Below, piece by piece: positions 24,109 to 35,917 of a stretch of DNA of 64,000 nt. The first letter of the stretch is position 1; every line of letters starts with the position of its first letter. The DNA is from Wenjunlia tyrosinilytica. GTDB taxonomy: Bacteria > Actinomycetota > Actinomycetes > Streptomycetales > Streptomycetaceae. Where the stretch lies: positions 106,167 through 170,166 of the forward strand of contig NZ_BMMS01000011.1 of NCBI RefSeq assembly GCF_014646055.1, read 5' to 3'. A program made the position numbers and the translations under genes. A model generated the notes under the pieces. The model was given only the letters and a program-made list of their open reading frames with translations. It was not told the DNA's origin and did no database searches.

Positions 24109-24409
24109 CGCTCACTACCCCCCAGCCCTCATCCCTCCCCGGCCGGACGAGGCCGGCACGGCAGGAGGGGAACCCACGGCCGGACTCCCCTTCCGGTCCG
24201 CGGGCATGTCGAGTTCCTGAGAAAGAACGCTAGCGGGCACCGCCGACAACCGAGGGAGAATCACACAAACACGCGCTGTCACACAGAGCGGGGAAGACCT
24301 GTGACGCGCCGCTCAATCCACCCTGCGGGAGCACCCCGGTCTTCCGTTGCCCCGTCAGGTTTTGGCAGGCTGAGGCCCGCACGCCGGGGGAGCGTGCCGG
24401 AAAGGGACC
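24109..24409. other. Divergent promoter region: amino-sugar operon and deaminase gene
   Basis: This 301-bp spacer has no supported gene. A small stem, GCACGC with GCGTGC around a 7-nt loop near 24380-24400, sits just before the deaminase start. Otherwise nothing distinctive was seen. Confidence 0.5.
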
Positions 24410-24943
24410 ATGATCGTGAACGTGCACGCAGAGCCACGACCACCCGCGGCCACCGCCGCGAACCAGGCAGACCCCAGGCTCGACTGGCAGGCCACCGCCA
24501 CACCCCGAGCACCCGGCCGCGCCCCCGCCCTGCGCCACCACCGCGACGGGATACTCCCGGCGGCCGCCGCCGCCCTCTCCGTCAGGGGCTCGACCTACAC
24601 CTGCGCCGGCAGCAAGCCCGAGCAGGCCCCCGCCCTGCACCCGCTCGTGCGGGACTTCCTCGACGCCCTGCCCGTCCCCCAGCGCGAACGGTTCACCGGG
24701 CGCTGTCCCGAGGCCGTGCTGCTGTCGCAGTACCTGACCACCGTGGACGACGGGCGCAGCAAACGCGCCTCCCGCAAGGCGCTCAGCCTCAGCGAGGCCA
24801 AACGCGCCCTGAAGCACGCCAAGCTCACCACCCGCCGCATACGCGAGGACGGCGACCCCGAGCACGGCAGCTTCGCCCCGCCGTGCCGCTCCTGCGCCCC
24901 GATGCTCGACCACTTCGGTGTCCGGACGGTGGATGGAGCATGA
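24410..24943 (+). CDS. YwqJ-like deaminase-fold protein
   Basis: This is a 177-residue soluble protein. The zinc-site pattern of the cytidine-deaminase superfamily is visible as C99-P-E101 (GRCPEAVLLSQYL) and P158-C159-R-S-C162 (HGSFAPPCRSCAPML). A CxE in place of HxE with PCxxC is typical of YwqJ-type toxin deaminases. It lacks the N-terminal delivery region usual for such toxins. It is followed after 7 bp by a SUKH-3 gene, matching the known deaminase-SUKH pairing. The start is uncertain: ATG at 24410, or GTG two codons on with a better-spaced AGGGA. The target nucleotide is unknown. Confidence 0.75.
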   Translation: MIVNVHAEPRPPAATAANQADPRLDWQATATPRAPGRAPALRHHRDGILPAAAAALSVRGSTYTCAGSKPEQAPALHPLVRDFLDALPVPQRERFTGRCPEAVLLSQYLTTVDDGRSKRASRKALSLSEAKRALKHAKLTTRRIREDGDPEHGSFAPPCRSCAPMLDHFGVRTVDGA

Positions 24944-24950
24944 TCGGCGC

Positions 24951-25439
24951 ATGACCACCGCTCGTTTCCCCGCCATCGTCGACTCCGCCCTGCGCGAGGC
25001 GGGCTGGCAGCCGGGCCGCTGGGACATGCCACAGGCCGAGGCATGGGCGGACCGGCTGCGGGCCCACACCTCACCGGGCGGGCACCAGCACAGCCTGTCC
25101 CCCGCGGCGGTCGAGGCATGGGCGGAGTTCGGGGGGCTGAGGGTCGAGGTGAGCGGCGCGGGACGGCAGATCGCCCGCACCCCCTTCACCCTCGACCCGC
25201 TGCGCGGCCTGCACCTGGCGCGCACCTTCTCCGACCTCGGGCGGGCGCTGGAGACCGAGGTGAGCCCGCTGGGCGAGGAGGCCGGCGGGCGGGCGGCCCT
25301 GGCCATCGACACCCAGGGCCGCGTCTACAGCCTCGACCACACCGGCGACTGGTTCCTCGGCCCCGACCTCGACCAGGCCCTGACCACACTGATCTCCGGC
25401 ATCCAGCCGGAGCGCCTCACCGTGGAAACGGCCCCATAG
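24951..25439 (+). CDS. SUKH-3 family immunity-like protein
   Basis: This 162-residue protein matches SUKH-3 in its ordered blocks: [62 protein letters not shown] and [21 protein letters not shown] proteins usually bind and neutralise nucleic-acid-degrading toxins. It begins 7 bp after the YwqJ-like deaminase, so it is the likely antidote. Earlier in-frame starts overlap the deaminase gene. The ATG at 24951 was chosen because the family similarity begins there. Confidence 0.85.
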   Translation: MTTARFPAIVDSALREAGWQPGRWDMPQAEAWADRLRAHTSPGGHQHSLSPAAVEAWAEFGGLRVEVSGAGRQIARTPFTLDPLRGLHLARTFSDLGRALETEVSPLGEEAGGRAALAIDTQGRVYSLDHTGDWFLGPDLDQALTTLISGIQPERLTVETAP

Positions 25440-25501
25440 GCCGGGCATCCCCTCCCACCGGCGTCGCCGGACAGCGACGCCCCGGCCCCGGTGCCCACCC
25501 G

Positions 25502-25556
25502 TCCATGCCCGCCCGTGAATGCCCGCCCGTCAATGCCCGCCCGTCAATGCCCGCCG
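25502..25556. repeat. 14-bp tandem repeat spanning the sensor kinase stop codon
   Basis: About four units of TCAATGCCCGCCCG (plus strand) begin at 25502, 25516, 25530 and 25544. The last one contains the TGA stop of the leftward sensor kinase gene (TCA at 25544-25546). The first two begin TCC and TGA instead. Confidence 0.85.
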
Positions 25557-27052
25557 TCCGGCAGCATCGCCGAGACCCGGAAGCCTCCCCCCTGCCGGGG
25601 GCCGGCCGCGAAACCGCCGCCGAGCGCCACCACCCGCTCCCGCATGCCCACCAGCCCGTTCCCGCCGCTGGGCAGGGCCGCCGAGGGCCGCCCGTCGGAA
25701 GGACCGTTCTCCACCAGGACCGCGATCTCCGCCTCCCGGTAGGCCACCCTGACCCGCGCCTTCGCACCCGGGGCGTGCTTGTGCACATTCGTCAGCGCCT
25801 CCTGCACCACCCGGTACGCCGTGCGCTCGGCCTCCGCCGCCAGCGGGCGCCGCTCCCCCTCGACCGACAGGTCCACCGCCATCCCGGCCGCCCTCGACTC
25901 CTCCACCAGCTTGCCGACATCGCCCAGTGCCGGACCGTCCTGACCGCCCTCGGCGACCTCGGCGACCTCGGCGACCTCGGCGACCTCCCCGGGAGCGTCC
26001 GCCCCGGCCCGGGCGTCCGCCTCCAACGCCACCGCCGCCAGCGCCGCCGCCTGGGCCGCGACCACCGACGCCACCGACGCCACCACCGTCCCGGGCGCCA
26101 CCTCCGTCCCCGGCGCCACCACCGTCCCCGGCGCCGCCGACGGCATCTGCGGCACCGGCCCGGACTCCCCCGGCTCGTTCGCCCGCAGCACCCCCAGCAT
26201 CTGCCGCAACTCGTCCAGCGCCTGCCGGCCCATGTCACCGAGCAGCTCGGCGTTGCGCGCCGCCCGCTCCGGATCCTTCACCGCCACCGCCTGCAACGCC
26301 CCCGCGTGCACCACCATCAGACTCACCCGGTGCGCCACCACATCGTGCATCTCCCGCGCGATCCGCGTCCGCTCCTCTATCCGCGCCAGCCGCGCCCGCT
26401 CCGACGCCTTCTCCGCCAGCAGCGCCAGCTCCCGCTCCAGGCCGTCCGCCCGGTCCACCAGGCTCTCCACCAGCCGCCGCCGCGCCCCGATGTACAGGCC
26501 CAGCAGCAGCGGCGCGACCGTCACACCCACCGCCACCAGCGACGACGTCAGGATCTGCCCCGACAGCGGCATCGTGTACCCGCCCTCGCGGACATGCGCC
26601 TGATCACGGTGCACATCCAGCAGGGTCACCACGAACGTGCCCAACGTGTTCAGCGCCGAAAGCGAGAAAGTGATCCGGCGCACCACCGCGGACGCCGCCA
26701 GCGTGTACAGGCCGACCAGGCTCAGCAGGATGCCGACCTGCATAGGAGTGACCGCCACACTGACCAGCACCACCGCCACCGGCCACCGGCGGCGCAGCAG
26801 CAACGACGCCCCCGCCACCAGCCCGACCAGCACGAACGGCGGCGACGGCACCCCCACCTTGTGGGCGAACGAGGCGCCCTCCACCGCACACTCCACCGCC
26901 GAGAGCACCGCCAGGACAACATCCAGCACCACACCGCGCCGACGCGCCCACCACCACACTCCCGCGGCCACCGAGCCCCCCTCGACCAAGGAGGAAGCAC
27001 GGCCCTTGCCCCCAGCCCCACCCTCGGTACCCACAGCCCCCGTCGCACTCAT
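25544..27052 (-). CDS. Orphan NarL-family sensor histidine kinase
   Basis: This is a 502-residue membrane sensor. The N-terminal half has about five hydrophobic helices (residues 42-190). The dimerisation helix contains phospho-acceptor His236 ([18 protein letters not shown]). The ATPase domain has the N box [13 protein letters not shown] (415-427) and G box [12 protein letters not shown] (463-474). Residues about 293-375, between these domains, are an unusual low-complexity insert with APGT and AEV repeats. No response regulator gene adjoins it. The ATG at 27052 follows the usual start of such kinases but has a weak ribosome site. It is divergent from ppc. Confidence 0.88.
   Translation of the reverse strand: MSATGAVGTEGGAGGKGRASSLVEGGSVAAGVWWWARRRGVVLDVVLAVLSAVECAVEGASFAHKVGVPSPPFVLVGLVAGASLLLRRRWPVAVVLVSVAVTPMQVGILLSLVGLYTLAASAVVRRITFSLSALNTLGTFVVTLLDVHRDQAHVREGGYTMPLSGQILTSSLVAVGVTVAPLLLGLYIGARRRLVESLVDRADGLERELALLAEKASERARLARIEERTRIAREMHDVVAHRVSLMVVHAGALQAVAVKDPERAARNAELLGDMGRQALDELRQMLGVLRANEPGESGPVPQMPSAAPGTVVAPGTEVAPGTVVASVASVVAAQAAALAAVALEADARAGADAPGEVAEVAEVAEVAEGGQDGPALGDVGKLVEESRAAGMAVDLSVEGERRPLAAEAERTAYRVVQEALTNVHKHAPGAKARVRVAYREAEIAVLVENGPSDGRPSAALPSGGNGLVGMRERVVALGGGFAAGPRQGGGFRVSAMLPDGGH
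25951..25986. repeat. 9-bp tandem repeat, four copies, in the sensor kinase
   Basis: CGGCGACCT is repeated exactly four times and encodes the AEV tripeptide repeat in the linker between the two kinase domains. Confidence 0.85.
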
Positions 27053-27238
27053 ACCCGCCAGCCTAAGCGCCAACCCGGCGACCCTCCCGGTGGTCTTTAC
27101 CAATCCACCCCTTACACGCCCCCTGTCCGCCACACGGATACCCGACGCCCCGCCCGCCGCCTGCAACTATTCTGGTCAGGTCGGACAGCGCGGTCCGCAC
27201 CCCGCCGTTGCCAGTCACGCCCTGAGGAGCCGCACCCC

Positions 27239-29965
<2,727 letters not shown>

Positions 29966-30015
29966 CCCCACCCGGCGGCCCGAACAACCGCGCCCAACAG
30001 CCCCGGAACAGCCGA

Positions 30016-30050
30016 GAGGGCCACCGCGAATCCCCCTCGCGGTGGCCCTC
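30016..30050 (+). terminator. Hairpin terminator after ppc
   Basis: GAGGGCCACCGCG and its exact complement (30016-30028, 30038-30050) form a 13-bp stem with a 9-nt loop. It lies between converging ppc and a membrane protein gene and could work in both directions. Confidence 0.8.
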
Positions 30051-30107
30051 CGGCACTCTCCCGACCCACCCGGGAGCCCGAACGGCACGTCCCCGAGCCG
30101 GCGAGCC

Positions 30108-30617
30108 TCACAACGTCACGAACGAAGCCCCCATCAGCGCCACCCCCGCGATGCCCGCCACCCAACCGGTGCGCCGCAGCCCCAGACCACCCACCAGGAC
30201 CAGCGACGCCAGCAACAGCGCACCGCCCAGCGGCAGCCACGCGTGCAGCACCCCCGCCGGCCCCGTCCGCACCACCGAGTCCGTCCCCGGCTTCACCGCC
30301 ACCCGAAGCGTCTCGCCGGTCCGCCCCACCACCGACTCGTCGATCCTCATCCGCCGCCGGACACGCCCCGTGCCGTCCTCCATGAACTCACCCGTGCACA
30401 CATGCTTCGAACACGACGATACGGTCAGCACACCGCGCACCCGGTCACCGTTCATCGCGTCCTCGGAGGCACGCCACGACACCCACACACCACCCGCCAG
30501 GACCAGGAACACCAGGCAGACCACAACCACGATCTTGGCGAGCAGCGCAAGGCCCACCATCCGCTCGCCCATGCGCCGCACCGGACCGCGAGGGACGCGT
30601 TTCACCTTCGCCGACAT
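30108..30617 (-). CDS. Small membrane protein of unknown function
   Basis: This is a 169-residue protein with a basic N-terminus and a helix at about 19-42 (MVGLALLAKIVVVVCLVFLVL). A soluble extracellular loop carries two cysteines (SSCSKHVCTGEF). Two C-terminal helices follow (HAWLPLGGALLLASLVLVGG and WVAGIAGVALMGASFV). The start is unsure: ATG at 30617 was taken, while ATG at 30671 is also in frame and neither has a clear ribosome site. It lies downstream of pth on the same strand. I do not recognise the family. Confidence 0.65.
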   Translation of the reverse strand: MSAKVKRVPRGPVRRMGERMVGLALLAKIVVVVCLVFLVLAGGVWVSWRASEDAMNGDRVRGVLTVSSCSKHVCTGEFMEDGTGRVRRRMRIDESVVGRTGETLRVAVKPGTDSVVRTGPAGVLHAWLPLGGALLLASLVLVGGLGLRRTGWVAGIAGVALMGASFVTL

Positions 30618-30689
30618 GGGACCGGATACTTGGGCCAACGCCCGCGCCCTGTCAAACCCCGAGCGCGACATGCTCGCAAATACGATCGA

Positions 30690-31268
30690 TTAAGAGTTAT
30701 AGGTGCCCTGGGCTCTTTCGAGCCCATCTGCGATCAGCGACTCCACCGAATCCGCGGCACGGTCCACGAAGTACCCCAACTCCTTGCGCTCCGAACCGGA
30801 GAAGTCCCTCAGCACGAACGCCGCCACATCCATCCGCCCCGGCGGACGCCCCACCCCGAACCGCACCCGGTGATAGTCCGGCCCCAGCGACTTCGTGATC
30901 GACTTCAGGCCGTTGTGCCCGTTGTCACCGCCACCCCTCTTCAGACGCAGCGCCCCGTAATCGATGTCCAACTCGTCATGGACCACCACGATCCGGCCCA
31001 CATCGGCCTTGTAGAAGTCCCGCAGCGCCGTCACCGGACCACCCGAGACATTCATGAACGACATCGGCTTCGCCAGCACCACCCGCTCACCCGACAGCCG
31101 CCCCTCCACCACCTGGGACCGGCTCTTGTGGCTCTTGAACCTCCCCCCGATCCGCCCGGCCAGCAGATCGGCGACCATGAACCCCACATTGTGGCGGTTG
31201 CCCGCGTACTCGGGACCGGGATTGCCCAGGCCCACGACGAGCCACGGGCCGACAGCGGTGTCCGTCAC
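30690..31268 (-). CDS. pth: Peptidyl-tRNA hydrolase
   Basis: This 192-residue enzyme releases tRNA from peptidyl-tRNA dropped by ribosomes. Motifs are [18 protein letters not shown], with the catalytic histidine in [26 protein letters not shown] and [11 protein letters not shown]. The GTG at 31268 has GGAG 7 nt upstream; an upstream extension of the frame reads as spacer. It follows rplY by about 90 bp on the same strand, a common bacterial arrangement. It ends with a TAA stop. Confidence 0.96.
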   Translation of the reverse strand: MTDTAVGPWLVVGLGNPGPEYAGNRHNVGFMVADLLAGRIGGRFKSHKSRSQVVEGRLSGERVVLAKPMSFMNVSGGPVTALRDFYKADVGRIVVVHDELDIDYGALRLKRGGGDNGHNGLKSITKSLGPDYHRVRFGVGRPPGRMDVAAFVLRDFSGSERKELGYFVDRAADSVESLIADGLERAQGTYNS

Positions 31269-31359
31269 TTCACAACTCCGAAGATCGGCGCAGGGCCTGC
31301 CCCCCGGCCGGGAGACAGGCCCCACATTGACGTCGAACGCGGATCGCAAGACCCGCGGA

Positions 31360-31971
31360 TCAGGCCTCGGAAGCCTCGGAAGCGGCCTCTTCGCCCTCAC
31401 CCTCGGCAGCCTCGGCGGCCGGCTCCTCGGCCTGCGCCGACACGACCTGGATCACCACGGCGTCCCCGTCCACCGCCAGGGTCGAGCCCGCGGGCAGCTC
31501 GATGTCCTTGGCCTGGATGGCGGCACCGGACTCCAGACCCTCGACCGAGACCGTCACGGCCTCCGGCAGGTGGGTGGCCTCGGCCTCGATCGGAAGGGTG
31601 TTCAGCACATGCTCGAGCAGGTTGCCGCCCGGGGCCAGCTCGCCCTCGATGTGGATCGGGACCTCGACGGTGACCTTCTCGCCGCGCTTGACCGCGAGCA
31701 GGTCGACGTGCTCCAGGAAACCCTTGATCGGGTCGCGCTGCACGGCCTTCGGCAGGACCAGCTCGGAGCCGCCGCCCTGGATGTCCAGGCTGATCAGCAC
31801 GTTCGGGGTCTTCAGGGCGAGCATCAGGTCGTGGCCCGGAAGCGACAGGTGGACCGGGTCGGCGCCGTGGCCGTACACCACAGCCGGGACCTTGCCCTCG
31901 CGGCGGGTACGGCGAGCGGCGCCCTTGCCGAACTCGGTGCGCGGTTCAGCGGCGATACGTACCTCGGACAC
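31360..31971 (-). CDS. rplY: 50S ribosomal protein L25 (Ctc/TL5 form)
   Basis: This 203-residue protein has the two-domain Ctc form: an L25 domain that binds 5S rRNA ([28 protein letters not shown]), then the TL5 C-terminal domain ([24 protein letters not shown]). It ends in an acidic Ala/Glu-rich tail, common in actinomycetes. The GTG at 31971 has GAGGAG 6 nt upstream. It lies between prs and pth on the same strand; pth and ctc are often adjacent in bacteria. Confidence 0.95.
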   Translation of the reverse strand: MSEVRIAAEPRTEFGKGAARRTRREGKVPAVVYGHGADPVHLSLPGHDLMLALKTPNVLISLDIQGGGSELVLPKAVQRDPIKGFLEHVDLLAVKRGEKVTVEVPIHIEGELAPGGNLLEHVLNTLPIEAEATHLPEAVTVSVEGLESGAAIQAKDIELPAGSTLAVDGDAVVIQVVSAQAEEPAAEAAEGEGEEAASEASEA

Positions 31972-32202
31972 AGCGGGCTCCTCGTACAAAGCGATGGGGA
32001 TCTTGCGATGGATCGGTCAGTCGCTCGGCCCCGACGGGCGTACGAAGAGCACGTCGATAACGGAAACCCCGAGAATGGGGCGTCCCTCGCCGGGCAACCC
32101 CGTGAGTCTACCCGCACCGGACGCCAGGGACGAAACCGGGCCGCGGCCCCCGAAGGAACCACGGCCCGCCATCCATCACCACGCACATCTCAGTGGACGC
32201 CC

Positions 32203-32232
32203 CAGTGCACCTCGCCCCAGTGCACCTCGCCT
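32203..32232. repeat. 15-bp repeat just downstream of prs
   Basis: CAGTGCACCTCGCCC and CAGTGCACCTCGCCT lie in tandem. A partial copy (CAGTGCACGTCG) at 32244 overlaps the prs stop region. The repeat sits in the prs-rplY spacer. Confidence 0.7.
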
Positions 32233-32242
32233 CAGCCTCAGC

Positions 32243-33220
32243 TCAGTGCACGTCGTCGAACAGGCTCGTCACCGAACCGTCCTCGAACACCTCACGGATC
32301 GCACTGGCGATCACCGGAGCCATCGACAGCACCGTGACCTTGTCCAACTCCAGCTCACCCGGCGTCGGCAACGTATTCGTGAACACGAACTCACTCACCC
32401 GCGAATTCTTCAGCCGATCCTTCGCCGGACCCGACAGCACACCGTGCGTCGCCGCCACCAGCACATCCGCCGCACCGTTCTCGAACAGCGCGTCCGCCGC
32501 GGCGCAGATCGTCCCACCGGTGTCGATCATGTCGTCCACCAGCACACACACCCGGCCCTTGACCTCGCCCACCACCTCGTGGACCGTGACCTGATTCGCC
32601 ACATCCTTGTCCCGGCGCTTGTGCACGATCGCCAGCGGCGCGCCCAGACGGTCGCACCACTGGTCCGCCACCCGCACCCGGCCGGCGTCCGGCGAGACCA
32701 CCGTCAGCTTCGACCGGTCCACCTTCTCGCCCACGTAGTCCGCCAGCAGCGGAAGCGCGAACAAGTGATCCACCGGACCGTCGAAGAAACCCTGGATCTG
32801 CGCCGTGTGCAGATCCACGGCCAGCAGCCGGTCCGCCCCCGCCGTCTTGAACAGATCCGCCATCAGACGCGCCGAGATCGGCTCACGGCCGCGGTGCTTC
32901 TTGTCCTGGCGCGCATAGCCGTAGAACGGCATGACCACGGTGATGCGCTTGGCCGAAGCCCGCTTCAGCGCGTCCACCATGATCAACTGCTCCATGATCC
33001 ACGTATTGATGGGAGCCGTGTGACTCTGGATCACGAAGGCGTCGCTGCCACGCGCCGACTCCTGGAAACGCACATAGATCTCACCGTTGGCGAAGTCGAA
33101 GGCCCTCGTGGGAACGATCCCGACGCCGAGCTGCTCGGCCACCTCCTCCGCCAGTTCGGGGTGAGCGCGACCGGAGAAGAGCATCAGCTTCTTCTCGCCG
33201 GACGTCTTGATGCCGGTCAC
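32243..33220 (-). CDS. prs: Ribose-phosphate pyrophosphokinase
   Basis: This 325-residue enzyme makes PRPP from ribose 5-phosphate and ATP for nucleotide, histidine and tryptophan synthesis. Motifs are FANGEIYVRFQESARG, DKKHRGREPISARL and the PRPP-binding loop CVLVDDMIDTGGTI. The GTG at 33220 has GAGGAG 8 nt upstream. It lies about 130 bp downstream of glmU on the same strand, the usual glmU-prs pairing. Confidence 0.97.
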   Translation of the reverse strand: MTGIKTSGEKKLMLFSGRAHPELAEEVAEQLGVGIVPTRAFDFANGEIYVRFQESARGSDAFVIQSHTAPINTWIMEQLIMVDALKRASAKRITVVMPFYGYARQDKKHRGREPISARLMADLFKTAGADRLLAVDLHTAQIQGFFDGPVDHLFALPLLADYVGEKVDRSKLTVVSPDAGRVRVADQWCDRLGAPLAIVHKRRDKDVANQVTVHEVVGEVKGRVCVLVDDMIDTGGTICAAADALFENGAADVLVAATHGVLSGPAKDRLKNSRVSEFVFTNTLPTPGELELDKVTVLSMAPVIASAIREVFEDGSVTSLFDDVH

Positions 33221-33349
33221 TGCACTGTCTCCTCGGTGTTCAACGCAGCCTCGCCCCTGCAAAAACGCGAGCCGGCGGAAATTGTGTGCACGGCCCACGG
33301 TACGCGCTGCACAGCACCCCCGTGAACCTCGCGGAACGTGACAGTCCGG

Positions 33350-34813
33350 TCACTCCGGACCCCCCTCACCCGCACCCTCCCGAGCCCGCTGCGCCGCCTC
33401 CGCGGCAGCGCTGCCGGGGCGCTTGCGCGCCACCCAGCCCTCGATATTGCGCTGCTGGCCGCGGGCCACAGCGAGCGAACCCGGGGGCACATCCTTGGTG
33501 ATGACCGACCCGGCGGCGGTGTACGCGCCGTCCCCGATGGTCACCGGAGCGACGAACATATTGTCCGAACCGGTCCGGCAGTGGCTGCCGATCGTCGTGT
33601 GGTGCTTGGTCACACCGTCGTAGTTCACGAAGACGCTGGCCGCGCCGATGTTGCTGTACTCACCGATCGTGGCGTCGCCCACATAGGACAGGTGAGGCAC
33701 CTTCGTGCCCTCCCCGATCCGGGCGTTCTTCATCTCGACATACGTACCCGCCTTGGACTTCGGCCCCAGCCGGGTCCCCGGCCGCAGGTACGCGTACGGG
33801 CCCACACTCGCCTCGGGGCCGATGTGAGCGCTGTCCGACGTGGTGTTGCTCACGTTCGCGCCGGCGCCGACGAACGTGTCCTTCAACGTGGAGTTGGGAC
33901 CCACCTGGGCACCCACCCCCACATGCGTGCCGCCCTGGAGCTGCGTATTGGGCAGCACCACCGCGTCGGGCTCGAAGGTCACCTGCACGTCGAGCCACGT
34001 CGTGGCCGGATCCACCACCGTGACACCCGCCCGCATCGCGGCCTCGGTCAGCCGGCCGTTGAGGATCCGGCGCGCCTCGGCGAGCTGCACCCGGTCGTTG
34101 ATCCCGAGGATCTCGCGATGGTCCCCCGCGATCACCGCACCGACCCGGTGCCCGGCGGAGCGCAGGATCGCCAAGGTGTCCGTGAGGTACTCCTCGCCCT
34201 GGCTGTTGTCCGTGCGCACCTGACCCAGCGCCTGCACGAGGAGCTTGCCGTCGAAGGCGTACACCCCGGAGTTGATCTCGTCGATGCCCCGCTGCTCGTC
34301 GGTGGCGTCCTTGTGCTCCACGATCCCGGACACCGAACCGTCGGCGGAGCGCACGATCCGCCCGTAGCCGGTGGGGTCGGGCATGCGCGCGGACAGCACG
34401 GTCACGGCGTTCCCGTCGGCCTGGTGCGCGGCGACGAGGCCGCGCATCGTGTCGGCGGTCAGCAGCGGGGTGTCGCCGCAGGTGACGATGACGGTGCCGT
34501 CGAAGGTGACGCCCTCGGCGGCGAGCGCCTCGAGCCCGACCCGCACGGCGTGACCGGTCCCGTTCTGCTCCTCCTGGACGACGGAGCGCGCGGCGGGGTC
34601 GATCTCGGCGAGGTGCTCGGCGACCGTCTCGCGCATGTGCCCGACGATCACCACGAGGTGCTCGGGCGCGAGCTCGCGGGAGGCGGCGACGACATGCCCG
34701 ACGAGGGAGCGCCCGCAGACGGGGTGCATGACCTTGGGGAGGGTCGCGGACTTCATGCGGGTGCCCTCACCCGCGGCGAGTACGACTACGGCAGCCGGAC
34801 GGGTGGGGCTCAC
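33350..34813 (-). CDS. glmU: Bifunctional UDP-GlcNAc pyrophosphorylase/GlcN-1-P acetyltransferase
   Basis: This 487-residue enzyme performs the last two steps of UDP-GlcNAc synthesis. The N-terminal uridyltransferase shows [24 protein letters not shown] and VTCGDTPLL. The C-terminal left-handed beta-helix acetyltransferase shows many hexapeptide repeats, [17 protein letters not shown] and [12 protein letters not shown]. The GTG at 34813 has GAGGAG 7 nt upstream; an ATG six codons earlier is possible. It lies between tRNA-Gln and prs. Its product is the precursor for peptidoglycan and for the amino-sugar genes elsewhere in the window. Confidence 0.97.
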   Translation of the reverse strand: MSPTRPAAVVVLAAGEGTRMKSATLPKVMHPVCGRSLVGHVVAASRELAPEHLVVIVGHMRETVAEHLAEIDPAARSVVQEEQNGTGHAVRVGLEALAAEGVTFDGTVIVTCGDTPLLTADTMRGLVAAHQADGNAVTVLSARMPDPTGYGRIVRSADGSVSGIVEHKDATDEQRGIDEINSGVYAFDGKLLVQALGQVRTDNSQGEEYLTDTLAILRSAGHRVGAVIAGDHREILGINDRVQLAEARRILNGRLTEAAMRAGVTVVDPATTWLDVQVTFEPDAVVLPNTQLQGGTHVGVGAQVGPNSTLKDTFVGAGANVSNTTSDSAHIGPEASVGPYAYLRPGTRLGPKSKAGTYVEMKNARIGEGTKVPHLSYVGDATIGEYSNIGAASVFVNYDGVTKHHTTIGSHCRTGSDNMFVAPVTIGDGAYTAAGSVITKDVPPGSLAVARGQQRNIEGWVARKRPGSAAAEAAQRAREGAGEGGPE

Positions 34814-34886
34814 GAGGTGGCTCCTCGGCATCGCTGGCAGGAAGACATGTGCAGGATACCGGGGGTTCACACCGCCCAGGATTGAG

Positions 34887-34958
34887 CTCCGCCGCCAGGA
34901 CTCGAACCTGGACAAAGGGTACCAAAAACCCTGGTGCTGCCTATTACACCACGGCGGA
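34887..34958 (-). tRNA. tRNA-Gln (anticodon TTG)
   Basis: A 72-nt cloverleaf reads on the minus strand. The acceptor stem is TCCGCCG/CGGCGGA, the anticodon stem AGGGT/ACCCT encloses the loop TTTTGGT with anticodon TTG, and the T arm contains GGTTCGAGTCC. G is the discriminator base and CCA is not encoded. Confidence 0.95.
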
Positions 34959-34965
34959 ATTCCAC

Positions 34966-35661
34966 TCAAGAAGGCACGTCGGAACCTGCCGTCTGAGCGC
35001 TGGCAACCACTATGCCGTACCACCACCCTTCGATGCGACGGTATAGGTCGGCGCTGTCGCTGACGTAGACAGCAAGGCACCCCCGATACGAGTCCCCGAC
35101 GTTCTTACGGACAGTCTTCGGGTTGTGCTTCTTGATGACCGTCTTCCCCAGTGACTCGATTGGCACCCCGGCAAGATCCGCCCAGTACCGCTCCGCCTCT
35201 GCGACCTGCCCGCTCTCGTGGATCGACACCGTGAACCGCCGCCGCCCACCTTCCACTCCGAGAAGTTCCAGCCAGCGCAGGAACAGCTTCAACACGTCGG
35301 GATCACTATTGACGAACTGGATGTACTCCCGCCGGGCGTGCGGCTTGCTCTTCGTACCCTCCGCCCAGTACAGCCCCACCCCCACGAGGAACAGCTCGCG
35401 GTCGGTGAGCTGTCCGACCTCCTTCGCCGCCGCCAGCTTCGTCTCCTGACGGTGGATGTCCCGTTCCCTCCGGTACGGCCCCCAGCGGGCCTCCCGCATC
35501 ATCGCCATGTGCTCCGCTCGCGGAGCGGGCTTCGGTAAGTCCCTCACCCACAGGGACACCGAACTCTTCGCCACCCCCAGCGCCTCGACGATCTCGTCGT
35601 ACGTCCTGCCCTGCCTGCGCAGCTCCCTGGCCTGCTCGCGGGCCTCGGTCTTCGCTCTCAT
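34966..35661 (-). CDS. HTH protein with a LAGLIDADG endonuclease-like domain
   Basis: This is a 231-residue protein. Residues about 5-41 are a resolvase-type helix-turn-helix ([20 protein letters not shown] then [12 protein letters not shown]). Residues about 90-220 resemble LAGLIDADG homing endonucleases ([39 protein letters not shown]). The gene ends 7 bp before the 5' end of tRNA-Gln on the same strand. Codon use looks less GC-biased than in its neighbours, and codon 42 is TTA (35536-35538). These signs fit gene acquisition. No clear ribosome site precedes the ATG. The function is unknown and the endonuclease likeness is moderate. Confidence 0.6.
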   Translation of the reverse strand: MRAKTEAREQARELRRQGRTYDEIVEALGVAKSSVSLWVRDLPKPAPRAEHMAMMREARWGPYRRERDIHRQETKLAAAKEVGQLTDRELFLVGVGLYWAEGTKSKPHARREYIQFVNSDPDVLKLFLRWLELLGVEGGRRRFTVSIHESGQVAEAERYWADLAGVPIESLGKTVIKKHNPKTVRKNVGDSYRGCLAVYVSDSADLYRRIEGWWYGIVVASAQTAGSDVPS

Positions 35662-35691
35662 ACCGCACACGTTCGCAAACGGTCCGTACAC

Positions 35692-35706
35692 CTGTCCGGC
35701 GGACAG
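35692..35706. promoter_or_regulatory. Palindrome upstream of the HTH/LAGLIDADG-like gene
   Basis: CTGTCC GGC GGACAG is a perfect 6-bp inverted repeat about 30 bp before the ATG at 35661, in a region less GC-rich than its surroundings. It may be an operator, perhaps for the gene's own HTH domain; this is inference. Confidence 0.4.
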
Positions 35707-35845
35707 AGTTGGTTCACATTTTCGAGTGAATGTACTCAAGCCGTTACCGGAGGCTCCCACTAGTAAACGCGTCTCAAATGGGCACACTCCACCGGGATGA
35801 AAGCCGAAGGTCGGGGTACTCCCCCAGCCCGAGGCACTGCCATAC

Positions 35846-35874
35846 TTACGGCGCCGTAGGTTACGGAACCGTAG
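35846..35874. promoter_or_regulatory. Twin palindromic operator upstream of the desaturase-TetR operon
   Basis: Two 14-bp copies of TTACGGnnCCGTAG lie 15 bp apart: TTACGGCGCCGTAG at 35846-35859 and TTACGGAACCGTAG at 35861-35874. The inner TACGGnnCCGTA is palindromic in both. The pair lies 44 bp before the desaturase ATG and is the likely binding site of the TetR protein encoded downstream. Confidence 0.75.
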
Positions 35875-35917
35875 CCCACACTCCCCCCCATCCCCGCGAG
35901 CCTGACGAGGGACGCTC

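Noticed and set aside
25043-27238. Long open extension in frame with ppc
   Set aside because: The extra 730 codons overlap SUKH-3 and the sensor kinase and are Arg/Pro/His-rich. A GTG with GAGGAG defines the ppc start at 27239.
34887-35706. Integrated element with attachment site at tRNA-Gln
   Set aside because: No integrase gene and no duplicated tRNA 3' end were seen. The HTH gene lies on the 5' side of the tRNA, not the usual integration side.
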